DNA from: Pseudomonas citrullilanati
Lineage (GTDB): Bacteria > Pseudomonadota > Gammaproteobacteria > Pseudomonadales > Pseudomonadaceae
Assembly: GCF_030580855.1 (NCBI RefSeq)
Contig: NZ_JAUQOP010000034.1
Location: forward strand, 1 to 64,000
Reading direction: 5' to 3'
Length of the DNA: 64,000 nt
The translations under genes were made by a program, and so were the position numbers. How positions within the stretch are numbered: the first letter of the stretch is position 1; each line of letters opens with the position of its first letter. The notes under the pieces are model-generated. The model saw nothing but the letters and a program-made list of their open reading frames with translations, had not been told where the DNA came from and did not search any database. This document shows positions 63,312-64,000 of the stretch, in pieces.

Positions 63312-63346
63312 GCATTCGCCCCCGTTCGGCTGCGGGGGCGGATGCC
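63299..63346 (+). promoter_or_regulatory. Programmed -1 ribosomal frameshift signal in chlD
   Basis: Slippery heptamer A_AAA_AAG at 63299-63305, five spacer bases, then a hairpin with 14 pairs (63311-63324 with 63333-63346, one G-U) around the loop TTCGGCTG. The zero-frame stop TAG ends at the base that begins the stem. A shift back by one base at AAG enters exactly the frame of the VWA region. Confidence 0.85.
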
Positions 63347-63967
63347 AGACCTCGCGCAGGACGCCTTGACCAGGGCCGCCAGGGCCGCAGCAAAGCGGCG
63401 GCCAGCGGTGCGGTGAACTGGCCGGGGACGTTGCTCAATGGCCGGCCACGCCTGCGTGAGGACCTGCGCTGGCACGCTCGCCATCGGTCGCCCCATGAAC
63501 TGTGGCTGGTGATCGTCGACGCCTCGGCCTCGACCCGTCGCCATCGCGCCCTGAGCGATGGCAAGGGCCTGCTGGCGCAACTGTTTGACGACGCCTACCG
63601 ACAGCGGGCGCGATTGGCCCTGTTGACCGCCAGCGGCAACGCCCCTCGCTGGCAGGTGCAGGGCCTCAAGGCCTCGGCCGGCCTGCGGGATTGGCTCGAC
63701 GGACTTGGCGCCGGAGGCGGCACGCCGTTGCAGGCGGCGCTGCAAGAGGCCGGGCGTTGGCTGCAAGCCCGGCGCAAGCGCTACCCGGCGGAGCGGCAAC
63801 GGGTGCTGGTGATGACGGACGGACGGCTGAAGCAAGGCCTGGCGCCGCCGTCGCTCGACTGCCCGTGCCTGTTGATCGACATCGAACGAGGCCCGATCCG
63901 CCTGGGCCGCGCCCGGCAGTTGGCGGGACAGTTGGGGGCTGAGTACCGGCATATCGATCAAGTGTAA
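63305..63967 (+). CDS. chlD: VWA domain of the cobaltochelatase ChlD subunit, reached by -1 frameshift
   Basis: A 220-residue C-terminal extension read after a -1 shift at 63305. It contains a Pro/Ala/Arg-rich linker, then NWPGTLLNGRPRLREDLRWH, and a von Willebrand A domain with the metal-ion site DASAST near residue 75, GGGTPLQAALQEA near 137 and VMTDGR near 168. As an independent gene it would have only a weak GTG start at 63413 with no ribosome-binding site, which favours the fusion. The VWA domain of ChlD/CobT proteins links the ATPase ring to the large chelatase subunit. Bases 63968-64000 contain nothing I can call. Confidence 0.88.
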   Translation, partial: ALGIRPRSAAGADARPRAGRLDQGRQGRSKAAASGAVNWPGTLLNGRPRLREDLRWHARHRSPHELWLVIVDASASTRRHRALSDGKGLLAQLFDDAYRQRARLALLTASGNAPRWQVQGLKASAGLRDWLDGLGAGGGTPLQAALQEAGRWLQARRKRYPAERQRVLVMTDGRLKQGLAPPSLDCPCLLIDIERGPIRLGRARQLAGQLGAEYRHIDQV

Positions 63968-64000
63968 TGGGGGTAAGTGTAGGGTGTCTGGTCGGACGCC

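Noticed and set aside
63413..63967. Independent VWA gene starting at GTG 63413
   Set aside because: There is no ribosome-binding site, and the reading frame continues upstream to the slippery site, so the frameshift fusion is the better model.

Overview
The window looks like chromosomal DNA of a Pseudomonas of the P. fluorescens complex, perhaps near the P. corrugata/brassicacearum branch. The evidence is the high GC content, the recognisable Pseudomonas proteins (metallothionein, Cti, NfuA, ImuA/ImuB/DnaE2, CysI-DUF934), and many inverted REP-type repeats with GTGGGAGCGAGC..GCTCGCGA cores. No phage, IS element, CRISPR array, rRNA or tRNA was seen. The species assignment is inference.

Layout. 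0.3-5.3 kb: a Sir2-type deacetylase followed by a row of stress and metal genes (DUF892 ferritin-like protein, a small protein, metallothionein, KGG-repeat protein, Mn catalase, ZIP transporter). 5.4-8.1 kb: a lipoprotein, two small unknown proteins and glutaminase. 8.8-11.4 kb: topoisomerase III and a single-domain response regulator, separated by a LexA-like palindrome. 11.5-16 kb: an MHS-family transporter, a GMC oxidoreductase and a divergent LysR regulator. 16.1-19.2 kb: a lipoprotein cytochrome c, a Tat-exported sugar-lactone oxidase and a Tat-exported alanine-racemase-fold protein. 19.4-21.6 kb: a SphA-like outer-membrane protein divergent from an AraC regulator, with three phased repeats between them.

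21.6-29.0 kb holds the most intriguing gene set: a GntR regulator, an AprA-like flavoprotein, an AprB-like 2[4Fe-4S] ferredoxin, an SsuA/TauA-like ABC importer whose binding protein has an extra NosL-like C-terminal region, a HEAT-repeat protein and a DUF971 protein. Most of these genes overlap or nearly touch. I cannot name the substrate. 29.2-35.0 kb is the SOS mutagenesis cassette lexA2-imuA-imuB-dnaE2, with a GTAC-N4-GTAC operator on the lexA2 start codon. 35-44 kb carries a hybrid sensor kinase, small envelope or stress proteins, an isolated HoxX homologue with a LysR regulator, an SCP2 protein, a phosphoglycerate-mutase-like phosphatase and SohB. 44.2-54.1 kb has cysI-DUF934, small membrane proteins, metH, cti and nfuA.

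54.2-64 kb is a cobalamin region. Two divergent cobalamin riboswitches drive cbtB-cbtA-cobE-cobM leftward (cobalt uptake and corrin ring methylation) and cobW-cobN-chlD rightward (cobalt insertion). The last gene, chlD, carries a convincing -1 programmed-frameshift site: A_AAA_AAG, five bases, then a 14-bp hairpin. One gene could therefore yield both a short AAA+ subunit and a long AAA+/VWA subunit of the cobaltochelatase. The B12-dependent methionine synthase MetH is encoded nearby and would use the cofactor.
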